Positions 17,387 to 27,414 are shown, counted from the stretch's first letter. The stretch: 64,000 bases of DNA from Octadecabacter arcticus 238 (GCF_000155735.2 NC_020908.1:1059001-1123000); one strand, 5' to 3'. The notes: generated from the letters alone by a model not told the origin. Numbers and translations: made by a program.

Positions 17387-18504
17387 GATATGACTTGGAA
17401 AATGGCAGCGTAGGGTCAATAAGCAAACTGTCCGGAAAACGGGACGAAGTTCAGTTCGGGCGCGCGCTTGGCTGGGGTTTGACGGCGATCATTGAAAACG
17501 CCTATCGCAATCTGGTGTTTTTCTATGAACCGGGCGATGAAATTTGCATTTTTGGCTTTTCACGCGGGTCATTTGCGGCGCGATCTTTGGTCGGGCTGAT
17601 CCGATCCTGCGGAATTCCTGCGCGTGAGCGTCTGGCGGATATTCCTGATGCGATCAAACGCTACCGCAGTATGGACCCGACGACGCACCCCAATACGGAC
17701 GAAAGCCATGCCTATCGTTTGGATTTTGCGCCACGCGTAACGACGAGCGATAAGGAACGCGCGTGGCGTAAACGGATGGGCCATTCGGTGGCGGATGTCG
17801 TGGCGCTGAAGATCGCCTATCTTGGGGTCTGGGACACGGTGTCCGCGCTTGGCGCGCCGGAATTTCTTCCGGTTTCCAAGTGGCTGAACGTGCAATACCG
17901 TTTCCATGACGCTGAGTTGTCGTCGATGGTTTTGGCGGCGCGCCACGCCATCGCCATTGATGAACGCCGGATCACATTCCCTAGCTATCCGTGGTCTAAC
18001 ATGCCGGAATTGAACGAAAAATATGACAGCAATCTGGTGCCGAGCCACATGCAGCACTGGTTCCCTGGTAACCATGGGTCGGTTGGTGGCGGCGGCAACC
18101 AGATCGGCCTGAGTTCAATTTCGTTGAATTGGGTCGCGTTGGGGGCCGTGCGTGCAGGTTTGGCGATTGACTGGCCGCAGATCGACAAGGTGGCGTATCA
18201 TTTTGATGTCACCGATCCGCTGGACAATAAGTTTGGGCCGGTGGGTCTGTCAGGGGCGTTGATGAACGCGATTTCAAGGGATCGCAGGGGGCCTGCGTCT
18301 GTCGATGAAATGTCGATGGCAGCCGTGGATCGATGTTTCAAAGCGCCGGATTATCGTCGAAACCGGACGTTGGCGCGGGCCTATCATCAATTGCATGGAA
18401 TGGACGACACGCAGCGCGAAAATATGCGCGCGGCGCGAAAATGGGTCGACGGGGGCTTCACCCATCTGCCCGATGAGGTGACGCGCCCCCGAGAATGGCT
18501 TTAG
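17387..18504 (+). pseudogene. DUF2235 (T6SS Tle1-like phospholipase fold) gene, 5' end lost at IS66
   Basis: The reading frame enters directly from the IS66 end as YDLENGSVGSISKLSGK and runs to the stop at 18504. The alpha/beta-hydrolase nucleophile elbow GFSRGSFAARS and a later LGVWDTVSALG identify DUF2235, a family that includes type VI secretion lipase effectors (Tle1) and uncharacterised housekeeping proteins. About 50-60 N-terminal residues, including the start and the first beta strand (normally containing a DGTWN-like motif), are missing and are not found upstream of the IS. The remaining sequence has no stops, so the loss may be recent. The only possible starts are internal TTG or ATG codons. 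Confidence 0.75.
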
Positions 18505-18526
18505 CGCGACGACCTTTGGCCGCGAT

Positions 18527-19819
18527 TTAACCGAGCGTTCCGTCGGCATTGATCATGGTTTTGCCACCCATATGTCTGTGTAGGGCCGTTGGAATGGTGA
18601 CGGACCCATCGGCTTGTTGGCCGTTTTCCAACACCGCAATCAGGCAGCGCCCCACGGCGAGGCCGGAGCCGTTCAGCGTGTGAACGAACTGCGGTTTTCC
18701 ACCATCCGCTGGCTTGAATCGGGCGTTCATCCGGCGGGCCTGAAATTCGCCCGTGGTCGAAACCGAACTGATTTCGCGGTAGGCATTCTGACCGGGCAAC
18801 CAGGCTTCGATGTCAAACGTGCGGCGTGCGCCAAAGCCCATGTCGCCCGTGCAAAGCAAAACGGTTCTGTAAGGAATTTCAAGGCGTTCAAGCAAATCTT
18901 CGGCACAACGCAGCATGCGTTTTTGTTCGGTGTCTGATTCGTCTGGATGGGTAACGGATACCATTTCGACCTTTTCGAACTGGTGTTGGCGCAACATACC
19001 GGAGGTGTCACGCCCGGCGCTGCCCGCTTCGGAGCGGAAACATAAGGTATGCGCGGTGTAGCGCCGCGGCAGGGATGCGGCGTCGATGGTGTCGCCAGCG
19101 GCGATATAGGTCAGTGGGATTTCCGAGGTGGAGATCAGCCACATGCCTTCGGTCGTCTGGTAGCTATCACCAGCGAATTTTGGCAGCTTGTCGGTGCCAT
19201 ACATCGCGTCGTCGCGCACGAGGACAGGTGTGTTCATCTCGGTCAAACCGTTTTCAACCGTATGAATATCAAGCATGAATTGCGCCAAGGCGCGGTGCAG
19301 GCGCGCGACCGCACCCGACATCAGAACAAAACGGCTGCCGGAAATCTTGGCGGCGGTTTCAAAGTCCATGTTGGGCTTCACTGCCGAAATGTCAAAGTGT
19401 TCGGCGGGCGTGAAATCAAACGTGCGCGGCGTGCCCCAGCGGCTGATTTCGACGTTGTCGTTTTCATCTGCCCCCATGGGGACATCATCGGCGGGCAGGT
19501 TCGGGATCATCGCCAAACGCGCTGTAAGTCCAGTGGCCTGGGCCTTTGCTTGATCATTAAGCTGCGCGATTTGTGCCTTCTTTTCAGAGACAAGCGCACG
19601 CAGGCGTTCAAATTCTTCGTTATCCCCACGCGCTTTCGCCGCTCCGACGTCTTTGGCGGCTTTGTTGGCGTCCGCCTGCGCGGTTTCCGCTGCGAGGATT
19701 TTGGCACGCCGCGCTTCGTCCATGGCGAGCAGTTCAGCCGACAAGGGTGCGTCGCCGCGACGGGACAGGGCTGCATCAAAGGCTGCGGGGTTCTCTCGGA
19801 TGGCGCGAATGTCGTGCAT
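18527..19819 (-). CDS. serS: Serine--tRNA ligase
   Basis: A 430-residue class II aminoacyl-tRNA synthetase that charges tRNA-Ser (and tRNA-Sec). The N-terminal long antiparallel coiled coil (about residues 30-100) grips the tRNA variable arm. The catalytic domain has the serine-specific TSEIPLT segment, motif 2 ([17 protein letters not shown]) and motif 3 ([17 protein letters not shown]). Length matches the family. It is transcribed away from the yajC-secDF cluster with a 203-bp shared intergenic region. Confidence 0.97.
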   Translation of the reverse strand: MHDIRAIRENPAAFDAALSRRGDAPLSAELLAMDEARRAKILAAETAQADANKAAKDVGAAKARGDNEEFERLRALVSEKKAQIAQLNDQAKAQATGLTARLAMIPNLPADDVPMGADENDNVEISRWGTPRTFDFTPAEHFDISAVKPNMDFETAAKISGSRFVLMSGAVARLHRALAQFMLDIHTVENGLTEMNTPVLVRDDAMYGTDKLPKFAGDSYQTTEGMWLISTSEIPLTYIAAGDTIDAASLPRRYTAHTLCFRSEAGSAGRDTSGMLRQHQFEKVEMVSVTHPDESDTEQKRMLRCAEDLLERLEIPYRTVLLCTGDMGFGARRTFDIEAWLPGQNAYREISSVSTTGEFQARRMNARFKPADGGKPQFVHTLNGSGLAVGRCLIAVLENGQQADGSVTIPTALHRHMGGKTMINADGTLG

Positions 19820-20022
19820 GGGATCGGTCCTTTGATCGGTGTATATGGCCGTTCATATGCCGCAAAATTGCGGGTATGGAAAGCGAATGGATCGCATATG
19901 GATTGCATAAAACCGCAGCGTACATATTTGACGTTTGTACGCGTTGCGAATCCCGCGCCACATTCGTAGTGTCGCTCAAACGCGAGGGGGGTGCCTTCGT
20001 GTAAGAACAAGGAAAAGACGAC

Positions 20023-20304
20023 ATGGACTCCTTCGGCCAATTCATCCCACTTATTCTGATCTTCGCGATCATGTATTTCCTGCTGATCCGTCCGCAGCAA
20101 AAAAAGCTTAAGCAACATCAAGCGATGGTGGCGTCGTTGCGCCGTGGCGATCAGGTTGTGACCGCTGGAGGACTTATCGGTAAAGTCTCCAAAATCAAGG
20201 ACGATGCTGAAGTTGAAGTTGAACTGGCAGAGGGCGTGAAAGTCCGCGTTGTGCGCTCAACCATCGGGCAAGTTCTCAACAAGACTGAGCCAGCCGAGAA
20301 ATGA
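20023..20304 (+). CDS. yajC: Preprotein translocase subunit YajC
   Basis: A 93-residue single-pass membrane protein. The N-terminal helix (about residues 7-24) contains ILIFAIMYFLLIRPQQKK, the family signature, followed by a small beta-rich cytoplasmic domain with LRRGDQVVTAGGLIGKV. It is an accessory of the SecDF translocase. It overlaps the next gene by ATGA, and secDF follows that gene, forming an apparent operon. Confidence 0.95.
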   Translation: MDSFGQFIPLILIFAIMYFLLIRPQQKKLKQHQAMVASLRRGDQVVTAGGLIGKVSKIKDDAEVEVELAEGVKVRVVRSTIGQVLNKTEPAEK

Positions 20305-20705
20305 TCAAGACCGCGCTCATGGCTTTCGGCGTGAGCGCGGGCGCACTAAGTGCGCTGTTTTTCGGGGCGTTGACGGTATGCTTGCTGTTCATCAGCTCCG
20401 GCGCGGCTGTTGCGCGAAATGCGCAGGGCATTGTCGCGACGCCTTTGGTGTTGGACGCCCGTGTCGCGACGCCTGCGGGCGATAAAGATGATGACGAAAT
20501 TGACGGTGTTCAGATTGATGGTGTGCAGGCGGGCGACGTTTCTGTTGTCGCCGCACATTTCGATGACGACGCAGGCGCGACATTGCCGTTTCTGGTGGTT
20601 GATTTTGCTGTTGCTGCGTCTCAGACTCCGAGTGGATTAGCGGCCATTTTCGTGGCGCGGCTTGCGATGGACGGGTCCGACCCCAGCGCCGGTTTCTACC
20701 CCTAA
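20301..20705 (+). CDS. Hypothetical protein between yajC and secDF
   Basis: A 134-residue protein whose ATG overlaps the yajC stop (ATGA), so it should be translated with yajC. An N-terminal hydrophobic segment (about residues 9-39) could be a signal anchor. It is followed by an acidic stretch (DKDDDEIDG) and a beta-rich, hydrophobic remainder (TLPFLVVDFAVAAS). I recognise no family. Its position suggests a Sec-associated envelope protein, which is inference; codon use is similar to its neighbours. Confidence 0.55.
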   Translation: MIKTALMAFGVSAGALSALFFGALTVCLLFISSGAAVARNAQGIVATPLVLDARVATPAGDKDDDEIDGVQIDGVQAGDVSVVAAHFDDDAGATLPFLVVDFAVAASQTPSGLAAIFVARLAMDGSDPSAGFYP

Positions 20706-20817
20706 CCTGTGTTAAACACAGCCTTTTGCGCTGGTCGTCCTTGACGCCGCGCGCCCATCCCCACATGACATAAATAACGGGCCTAATGGCCTTTGATATA
20801 ATAGACAGGACGTCCCC

Positions 20818-23451
20818 ATGCTCAAGATTGATCTTTGGAAGCGCACCGCGATTTGGCTGGTCGTGGCGTTTGGCATCCTCGTTGCCATGCCGAATGGTTT
20901 TTATAGCAAGGTTGAGATGTCCAATGACGCGGAAGCGTCCATTGTCAAAAGCGGCACTACCCCCGAACTTGAAGCGGCGGCCGCCGATTGGCCATCTTTC
21001 CTGCCCGATAATCTGGTGAACCTCGGTCTTGATCTGCGGGGCGGGGCGCAATTGCTGGCCGAAGTGAAGGTCGAACAAGTTTACGAACAACGGATGCGGG
21101 GCATGTGGCCCGAAGTGCGCGATGTTTTGGCGGCACAGCGTGATGTTGTCGGGTTTGTGACGGACGTCAGCATCACATCGGGTGAATTGCGGGTGCGGAT
21201 TTCTGAACCTGCTGGCATGGATCGCGCCTTAGAATTGGCGCGCGGTTTGGCGCAACAAGGGGGCAGCGTCACCAGTGTTGGTGAGACCGACATCGAAGTG
21301 TCTGCGGTGTCTGCCACCGATCTTGTCATCACGTTGTCGCAGGCCGAACAGGTTGCCACTGACGATCGCACGGTGCGCCAAGCGCTTGAAATTGTCCGTC
21401 GCCGTATTGACGAGACGGGCACGCGCGAACCGTCCATCCAGCGCCAAGGTGCGAACCGGATTTTGATCCAGGTCCCCGGGGTTGGGTCTGCGCAAGAGGT
21501 TAAGGACATCATTGGCACCACCGCACAACTGGGGTTCCACCCTGTTGTCGGATCCACCGCTGATCCGGATGCGCGCGCCGGTGCAGGCAATATGGTGATC
21601 CCGTCGCTGGACGTTGAGGGCCAGTATTACATTGTCGAACGCTCCCCGGTTGTGACGGGCGAAGAACTGGTCGACAGCCAGCCCACGTTCAACGAAAACA
21701 ACCAACCCGCCGTGACGTTCCGGTTCAATCCATCAGGTGCGCGCAAGTTTGGTGATTATACCCGCGACAATATCGGATCGCCCTTTGCCATCGTTCTCGA
21801 CAACGAGGTGGTGAGCGCGCCGACCATTCAAAGTCATATTTCGGGTGGATTGGGGATTATCACTGGGCAGTTCACGCTTGAGGAAACGACCAATTTGGCC
21901 GTGTTGCTTCGCGCCGGTGCCTTGCCTGCCGAATTGAACTTTTTACAGGAACAAACCGTCGGGCCTGATCTTGGGCAAGACAGCATTAATGCGGGCACAA
22001 TCGCCTGTATCGTCGCATTTGCGCTGGTGCTGATCTACATGGTCCTGAGCTATGGATTGCTGGGCGTCTTTGCCAACGTCGCCCTGCTGGTCAACGTCGC
22101 GCTGATCTTCGCGATGTTGTCGCTTATCGGTGGCACGCTGACGCTGCCGGGTATCGCGGGCATCGTGTTGACCATCGGTATGGCCGTTGACGCCAACGTG
22201 CTGATATTCGAGCGTATCCGAGAGGAATCGCGCACCGCCAAAGGCCCCGCACGCGCGATTGAGCTGGGGTATGAAAAGGCATTGTCGGCCATCATCGACG
22301 CCAACATTACCACCCTCATCACTGCCGGCATCCTGTTTGCTATGGGCGCAGGGCCGGTTCGCGGGTTCGCGATCACGCTGGGTCTGGGCATCATCACATC
22401 GGTGTTCACGGCGATCTTTGTGACCCGCCTGCTGGTGGTGATCTGGTTTGAACGCAAACGCCCCAAAAAGATACTTGCGGGCAAATACCTGCGTTTGGTC
22501 AAGTCAGAAACAGCGTTCGATTTCTTCAAGCGCGGCAAGATCTGGCTAGGGCTGTCTGGCATCATGGTGGTCGTGGCGTTCATCTCCTTCCTCGCGCAGG
22601 GTCTGAACTATGGTATTGATTTTAAGGGCGGAACAACGCTGCGTACCGACAGCACCCAGGTGATTGACGTCGGTGCTTATCGTGATGCGGTTTTGGTCTT
22701 GGATATAGGCGAAGTGACAGTCACCGAAGTTTTCGATCCAACCTTCGGGCCGGATCAAAACGTCGCCACCGTCGCGATTTCCGCGCAAGACGGCGAAGAA
22801 TCGGTGACAAATGACACCATTTCAGCTGTGCAAGATGCGCTGCGCACTATTGATCCTGACATGACATTCCCGGCGGTGGAATCTGTTGGCCCGACAGTAT
22901 CAGGGGAATTGATCCAATCGGCCATTCTCGCCGTCGTTTTTGCCATTGGGGCGGTGCTGATCTACATCTGGATGCGCTTTGAGTGGCAGTTCGCCTTGGG
23001 TGCGGTGGTGGCGCTTATCCATGACGTCGTGCTGACGATTGGCATCTTTTCGGAACTCAACATCCGATTCGATTTGGCAATTATCGCAGCCCTTTTGACC
23101 ATCGTGGGCTATTCGTTGAACGACACCGTGGTCGTCTTTGACCGCGTGCGTGAAAACTTGCGCAAATATAAGGCCAAGGACCTCAAGGAGGTGCTGAACC
23201 TGTCGATCAACGAAACCCTAAGCCGGACATTCATGACATCGTTCACGACATTGCTGGCTCTGATTTCGCTTTATGTGCTTGGCGGTGATGTGATCCGCGG
23301 TTTTGTCTTTGCGATGATCTGGGGCGTGATTGTTGGAACGTATTCGTCGATCTTCGTGGCCTCCACGACATTGCTGGTGCTGGGCGTCAAACGTGACTGG
23401 TCGGGCACTGCCAAAAACGTTGGCGGGCAGTATTCAAACATCGACGCCTGA
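20818..23451 (+). CDS. secDF: Fused protein translocase SecDF
   Basis: An 877-residue fusion of SecD and SecF, the RND-type, proton-driven subunits that pull preproteins across the inner membrane. The SecD half (about residues 1-545) has the first membrane helix, LVNLGLDLRGGAQLLAEV, a periplasmic P1 region, and five membrane helices including AGIVLTIGMAVDANVLIFER. The SecF half (about 550-877) has GLNYGIDFKGGTTLR and IVGYSLNDTVVVFDRVREN. Both proton-path motifs are visible. The length is as expected for a joined SecD plus SecF. The downstream Mth938-like gene is 14 bp away. Confidence 0.95.
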   Translation: MLKIDLWKRTAIWLVVAFGILVAMPNGFYSKVEMSNDAEASIVKSGTTPELEAAAADWPSFLPDNLVNLGLDLRGGAQLLAEVKVEQVYEQRMRGMWPEVRDVLAAQRDVVGFVTDVSITSGELRVRISEPAGMDRALELARGLAQQGGSVTSVGETDIEVSAVSATDLVITLSQAEQVATDDRTVRQALEIVRRRIDETGTREPSIQRQGANRILIQVPGVGSAQEVKDIIGTTAQLGFHPVVGSTADPDARAGAGNMVIPSLDVEGQYYIVERSPVVTGEELVDSQPTFNENNQPAVTFRFNPSGARKFGDYTRDNIGSPFAIVLDNEVVSAPTIQSHISGGLGIITGQFTLEETTNLAVLLRAGALPAELNFLQEQTVGPDLGQDSINAGTIACIVAFALVLIYMVLSYGLLGVFANVALLVNVALIFAMLSLIGGTLTLPGIAGIVLTIGMAVDANVLIFERIREESRTAKGPARAIELGYEKALSAIIDANITTLITAGILFAMGAGPVRGFAITLGLGIITSVFTAIFVTRLLVVIWFERKRPKKILAGKYLRLVKSETAFDFFKRGKIWLGLSGIMVVVAFISFLAQGLNYGIDFKGGTTLRTDSTQVIDVGAYRDAVLVLDIGEVTVTEVFDPTFGPDQNVATVAISAQDGEESVTNDTISAVQDALRTIDPDMTFPAVESVGPTVSGELIQSAILAVVFAIGAVLIYIWMRFEWQFALGAVVALIHDVVLTIGIFSELNIRFDLAIIAALLTIVGYSLNDTVVVFDRVRENLRKYKAKDLKEVLNLSINETLSRTFMTSFTTLLALISLYVLGGDVIRGFVFAMIWGVIVGTYSSIFVASTTLLVLGVKRDWSGTAKNVGGQYSNIDA

Positions 23452-23465
23452 AGGGGGGCCAAATC

Positions 23466-23819
23466 ATGCGACTGAATGAAGTTGTCTACACCGATGCCAA
23501 ACCCGTTGACGGGTATGGCCCCGGCTTCTTTCGCATTGGTGGTGACGTCTATGAAGGGGCGTCGGTCGTGCTGCCGTCGGGCATTGCGCCTTGGGGCGGG
23601 TTTGAGGACGCGCAAACCATGATCGACGCGGCTGATGCCATCGATGTGGTGTTCATCGGGACAGGTGCCGAAATCGCCTACATTCCCGCCGAATTTCGCA
23701 AGGCGTTAGAAGACGCGGGCCTCGGGGTTGAGGTCATGTCGTCCCCGACGGCGTGCCGCACATATAATGTGGTTTTGTCCGAAGGGCGGCGCGTCGGTTT
23801 GGCGCTTTTGCCCGTCTAG
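23466..23819 (+). CDS. Mth938-like domain protein (DUF498)
   Basis: A 117-residue single-domain protein of the Mth938/NDUFAF3-like fold: VYTDAKPVDGYGPGFFRIGG, then PWGGFEDAQTM, VVFIGTGAEI and a C-terminal PTACRTYNVVLSEGRRVGLA. Eukaryotic relatives help assemble respiratory complex I, and bacterial ones are commonly next to secDF in alphaproteobacteria, as here. The molecular role in bacteria is not established. Confidence 0.88.
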   Translation: MRLNEVVYTDAKPVDGYGPGFFRIGGDVYEGASVVLPSGIAPWGGFEDAQTMIDAADAIDVVFIGTGAEIAYIPAEFRKALEDAGLGVEVMSSPTACRTYNVVLSEGRRVGLALLPV

Positions 23820-23852
23820 TGGCACAATGGCGCAATGTGTTAGTGTGATCTC

Positions 23853-24470
23853 ATGAAGTTAACCGTCACAGACCTATCTGTTGCGCGCGGCGGCGCGCCG
23901 GTGTTGTCGGGCGTGTCGTTCGTGGTGAACGCGGGCAGCGCGTTGGTGCTGCGCGGGCCAAACGGCATCGGCAAGACGACCTTGTTGCGCACGCTTGCGG
24001 GCTTGCAGCCTGCGGTGTCTGGAACCGTAGACGTCCCAGAGGACGCGGTCGCATACGCCAGCCACGCTGACGGGATCAAAGCGCAACTGACAGTGACGGA
24101 AAATCTGGCGTTTTGGGCGGATGTGCATGGCACGACAATGCCCGATAGCGTGTTTGGTGCCTTTGATCTGGATGATTTGCGCACGCGGTTGGCTGGCACG
24201 CTGTCGGCAGGTCAAAAACGCCGCCTCGGGTTAGCACGTTTGGGCGTGATTGGTCGCAAGGTTTTGTTTTTGGACGAACCGACTGTCAGCCTCGATGGAT
24301 TTTCGGTTAAAATGTTCGCGAACTGGCTGCGCGATGTGCATTTGGCGCAGGACGGGATCGCCGTGATCGCCACGCATGTCGATCTTGGCATTGACGCGCC
24401 GGAGTTGGAATTGACACCTTTCAAGTCAACGGCGCACGCTGGCGGCGGGTTGGACGAGGCGTTTTTATGA
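23853..24470 (+). CDS. ccmA: Heme exporter ATP-binding protein CcmA
   Basis: A 205-residue ABC ATPase of cytochrome c maturation system I. Walker A is GPNGIGKTT (about residues 30-38), the signature LSAGQKRR is the CcmA-type variant, and Walker B is [12 protein letters not shown]. CcmA with CcmB drives release of holo-CcmE from CcmCD in the membrane. It starts the ccmABCDG run, all rightward with short or overlapping junctions. Confidence 0.94.
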   Translation: MKLTVTDLSVARGGAPVLSGVSFVVNAGSALVLRGPNGIGKTTLLRTLAGLQPAVSGTVDVPEDAVAYASHADGIKAQLTVTENLAFWADVHGTTMPDSVFGAFDLDDLRTRLAGTLSAGQKRRLGLARLGVIGRKVLFLDEPTVSLDGFSVKMFANWLRDVHLAQDGIAVIATHVDLGIDAPELELTPFKSTAHAGGGLDEAFL

Positions 24471-24486
24471 CGCGCGGGTCGCATCC

Positions 24487-25143
24487 GTGATCGCGCTGTT
24501 GCGCCGCGACCTCACCCTTGCGGTGCGCGCTGGGGGCGGATTCGGCCTTGGATTGGCGTTTTTCTTGATTGTTGTGGTGTTGGTGCCATTTGGCGTCGGG
24601 CCCGAGGCGGCGGTGCTTAGCCGCATCGCACCGGGCATCTTGTGGGTCGCGGCCTTGCTGGCAGCCTTGTTGTCACTGGACCGGACTTTCGCGTTGGACT
24701 TTGAGGACGGAACACTACCGCTTCTCGCGACATCGCCGCTGCCATTGGAAGGCGTGGCGTTGATCAAAGGTGTTGCGCATTGGATTACCACGGGCTTGCC
24801 CCTGACACTGGCGGCACCTGCGTTGGGGTTCCTGTTGAACCTTGAAATGAGCGCTTATGCTTGGCTGCTCGCCTCCCTTGCGCTTGGCACGCCCGCGCTG
24901 TCGATGATCGGGACGTTCGGGGCCGCATTGACCGTGGGTTTGCGGCGCGGCGGGTTGTTGATGTCGCTTTTGGTGCTACCGCTGTATGTGCCGACGCTGA
25001 TTTTTGGGGCCGAGGCGGTGCGGCGCGGCGCGCTTGGTCTGGACGCCACCACACCGCTGCTGATGCTCGCAGGAATCACGCTCGGCAGCTTCGCCCTGTT
25101 GCCATTTGCCGCATCGTCCGCACTTCGGGTCAACCTTAGGTGA
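24487..25143 (+). CDS. ccmB: Heme exporter permease CcmB
   Basis: A 218-residue permease with six hydrophobic helices. It opens MIALLRRDLTLAVRAGGGFG, typical of CcmB, and contains FEDGTLPLLATSPLPLEGV. GTG is the start at 24487, 16 bp after ccmA. It forms the CcmAB complex in the inner membrane. Confidence 0.93.
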   Translation: MIALLRRDLTLAVRAGGGFGLGLAFFLIVVVLVPFGVGPEAAVLSRIAPGILWVAALLAALLSLDRTFALDFEDGTLPLLATSPLPLEGVALIKGVAHWITTGLPLTLAAPALGFLLNLEMSAYAWLLASLALGTPALSMIGTFGAALTVGLRRGGLLMSLLVLPLYVPTLIFGAEAVRRGALGLDATTPLLMLAGITLGSFALLPFAASSALRVNLR

Positions 25144-25184
25144 GCGGTATTGTCGCCCCGCAAACAGCAGGATAACACACTACC

Positions 25185-25913
25185 ATGTCGATCTGGGAAT
25201 ATGCCAATCCGAAGAAATTCATCGCGACCACGACACCGCTGGTGCCGTGGGTCTTGGGCGTGGCTATTGCCTGTCTTGTGATTGGCTTGTTCTGGGGTTT
25301 TTTCCTGACACCAGACGACTTTCGGCAGGGATCAACCGTTAAAATTATCTACCTGCATGTGCCTGCTGCACTTATGGCGATAAACGCGTGGTTCATGATG
25401 CTTTTGGCGTCGCTGGTCTGGCTGGTACGTCGCCACCATGTCAGCGCACTGGCGGCACGCGCAGCCGCACCCGTTGGGATTGTCATGACCCTTATCGCAT
25501 TGATAACTGGCGCTATTTGGGGCCAACCGATGTGGGGTACATGGTGGGCATGGGACCCGCGGTTGACGTCATTCCTGATCTTGTTCCTGTTTTACCTCGG
25601 CTATATCGCGCTGTGGGAAGCCATTGAAGACCCCGACACCGCCGCCGATCTGACAAGCGTGTTGTGCATCGTCGGGTCGGTCTTTGCGGTGCTGTCGCGC
25701 TACGCCGTTAACTTTTGGAACCAAGGCCTGCACCAAGGCACCAGCGTGCCCGTCGCCACGGGGGAACGCACGATTTCGGATGTGTTTTTCGTGCCGCTGG
25801 TGATCTGCATGGTTGGGTTCGGGCTGTTGTTTTTTGCATTGGTCATGGTGCGCACCCAGACCGAAATTCGCGTGCGCCGCATGCGTGCACTTGAGATGAG
25901 AATGCGATCATGA
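25185..25913 (+). CDS. ccmC: Heme handling protein CcmC
   Basis: A 242-residue membrane protein with six helices. The tryptophan-rich heme-handling signature is present (GQPMWGTWWAWDPRLTS, about residues 110-126), with likely axial histidines in the flanking periplasmic loops (for example YLHVPAALMAI). CcmC loads heme onto CcmE. Its stop overlaps the ccmD start (ATGA). Confidence 0.95.
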   Translation: MSIWEYANPKKFIATTTPLVPWVLGVAIACLVIGLFWGFFLTPDDFRQGSTVKIIYLHVPAALMAINAWFMMLLASLVWLVRRHHVSALAARAAAPVGIVMTLIALITGAIWGQPMWGTWWAWDPRLTSFLILFLFYLGYIALWEAIEDPDTAADLTSVLCIVGSVFAVLSRYAVNFWNQGLHQGTSVPVATGERTISDVFFVPLVICMVGFGLLFFALVMVRTQTEIRVRRMRALEMRMRS

Positions 25914-26071
25914 TCCCTGATCTGGGCAATTACGCCGCCGAAGTGATGGCGGCTTATGGGCTGTCGTTCCTGCTTCTGGTCGGCATCGTGGCCATGTCAC
26001 TGCGTCGTTGTCGCAAGCTCCGCACGCAACTGGCCGAAGTCGAAGCCCGGAGGGACCGCGCTAATGTCTAA
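25910..26071 (+). CDS. ccmD: Heme exporter subunit CcmD
   Basis: A 53-residue single-helix protein (MIPDLGNYAAEVMAAYGLSF then LLLVGIVAMSL, with a basic cytoplasmic tail RRCRKLRTQLAEVEARRDR). Size, the NYAAEVMAAYGLS opening and its place between ccmC and ccmG identify it. It overlaps ccmC by 4 bp and ccmG by 8 bp. CcmD anchors CcmC and holo-CcmE. Confidence 0.92.
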   Translation: MIPDLGNYAAEVMAAYGLSFLLLVGIVAMSLRRCRKLRTQLAEVEARRDRANV

Positions 26072-26600
26072 ATTGATGATGGTGCCGTTCGTGGTGTTTG
26101 CAGGGATCGTAGGGATCGTTCTGGTGCAGGGCCTGTTTGGGGGGCAAGGGCCTGAATTACCCTCCGCGTTCATCGGACGATCTGCGCCTGTCATTGACGT
26201 TTCTGAAATCGACGGTCTTGCGCCCTTAACCGACGCGATGCTGCGCGATGGGGAGGTCAAGATCGTGAATTTTTGGGCCAGTTGGTGCGCACCGTGCCGC
26301 GTCGAACACCCCAACCTCACAGCGCTCGCAGATGAGGGCGTGCCGATTTATGGCATAAATTACAAGGATATAGACGGAAACGCCCTTTCATTCCTTGATG
26401 ATCTCGGTGATCCGTATCTGGCCGTCGGGGCAGACCCGCGCGGTTTTCACGCAATTGATTGGGGCGTTTACGGTGTGCCGGAAACGTTCCTGATTGACGG
26501 CTACGGTACGATCCTGCTCCGCATGGCAGCACCCGTGACGGAGCGCGAATTGATCAACCGGTTGCGCCCTGCACTTGACGCAGCGCGTTCCGACAATTGA
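26064..26600 (+). CDS. ccmG: Thiol:disulfide interchange protein CcmG/DsbE
   Basis: A 178-residue membrane-anchored periplasmic thioredoxin. An N-terminal signal anchor (about residues 6-25) is followed by a thioredoxin fold with the redox site WCAPC (residues 74-78) and the cis-proline loop GVPETFLI. It keeps apocytochrome c cysteines reduced for heme ligation. ATG 26064 lies inside the end of ccmD. The other system I genes (ccmE, ccmF, ccmH) are not in the window. Confidence 0.94.
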   Translation: MSKLMMVPFVVFAGIVGIVLVQGLFGGQGPELPSAFIGRSAPVIDVSEIDGLAPLTDAMLRDGEVKIVNFWASWCAPCRVEHPNLTALADEGVPIYGINYKDIDGNALSFLDDLGDPYLAVGADPRGFHAIDWGVYGVPETFLIDGYGTILLRMAAPVTERELINRLRPALDAARSDN

Positions 26601-26604
26601 CCGG

Positions 26605-27393
26605 TTAGCGGCTGTATCGCAGCGACATGCAGCTGAGCCCGCCATCGACAAGGGCGGCTTGACTGGTATTCAGAATCCGCACTGAATAGCCCGCACCGTC
26701 AAGCATTTCTGCGGTCTTTGGATATCCCGCGGACAAGAAGACATGCGCGTTAACGCGGATCGCGTTGGCGGCAGCCTCTTCGCCAATCGCCGTTTCAAGC
26801 ACCTTTAGGCCTTTGAACGCGCCTGACCCTGCCAATGCCGGGGTCGCCAGCACAGTTTGGCGATCAAGGAGCGAGCTTTCGGTCTTGAAGTGCAGGATTT
26901 CGGGCGGCGTTTGCAAGACCTCTAGAGTGTATCCCAAACTCTCGACAATTGAGCGCAAATCCTCGGCGCCTTGTCCGTTGGTGCGCGCGGACAGGCCCAG
27001 CAACACGCGGTCATCCGTGCACAGTATATCGCCACCATCGACGTAGCCATCAGTGGTTAAGTCAATGACATCGTTCATGTTTTCCAGCAATGCGGGCCTA
27101 AGTGCGGCAGCTTCGCCAAGGCGGGACGCAGCCCCCGGGCGCAGCACAATAGCGGTGCCGGTGAGCACCAAGGCGGGGTCTTCGATGAAGACTGAATCGG
27201 GGAAAGCTTCATCGGCGGGCAGGACATTGACGACGCAACCAGCCCCGCGCAAGGCGCTGATGTAGGCGGCGTGTTCTGCAGCAAATGCAACCGGATCTGG
27301 GTCGCCGTGGTCGCTGGCGCGCAATCCATCGGTGACGGATGTTGCGGGCAGGCGGCACAGCGCGTGAGTGAATTCAAATGAGGGATGTGTCAT
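26605..27393 (-). CDS. ddaH: Dimethylarginine dimethylaminohydrolase / arginine deiminase-like
   Basis: A 262-residue guanidino-group modifying enzyme (amidinotransferase fold). SVFIEDPALV, DGYVDGGDILC, a catalytic His in ILHFKTESSLLD and a C-terminal nucleophile Cys in GGLSCMSLRYSR match DDAH, which converts methylated arginines to citrulline plus methylamines. ATG 27393 (MTHPSFEFTHALCR) follows AAAGGCG; an in-frame upstream ATG at 27450 adds residues without family support. It converges on ccmG with only 4 bp between the stops. Confidence 0.85.
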   Translation of the reverse strand: MTHPSFEFTHALCRLPATSVTDGLRASDHGDPDPVAFAAEHAAYISALRGAGCVVNVLPADEAFPDSVFIEDPALVLTGTAIVLRPGAASRLGEAAALRPALLENMNDVIDLTTDGYVDGGDILCTDDRVLLGLSARTNGQGAEDLRSIVESLGYTLEVLQTPPEILHFKTESSLLDRQTVLATPALAGSGAFKGLKVLETAIGEEAAANAIRVNAHVFLSAGYPKTAEMLDGAGYSVRILNTSQAALVDGGLSCMSLRYSR

Positions 27394-27414
27394 TGGTCGC
27401 CTTTTGTGTTCGTT

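Noticed and set aside
19049..19969. Long open frame opposite serS (306 codons)
   Set aside because: Entirely antisense to a well-supported serS; open only because of codon bias, with low-complexity, cysteine- and arginine-rich translation.
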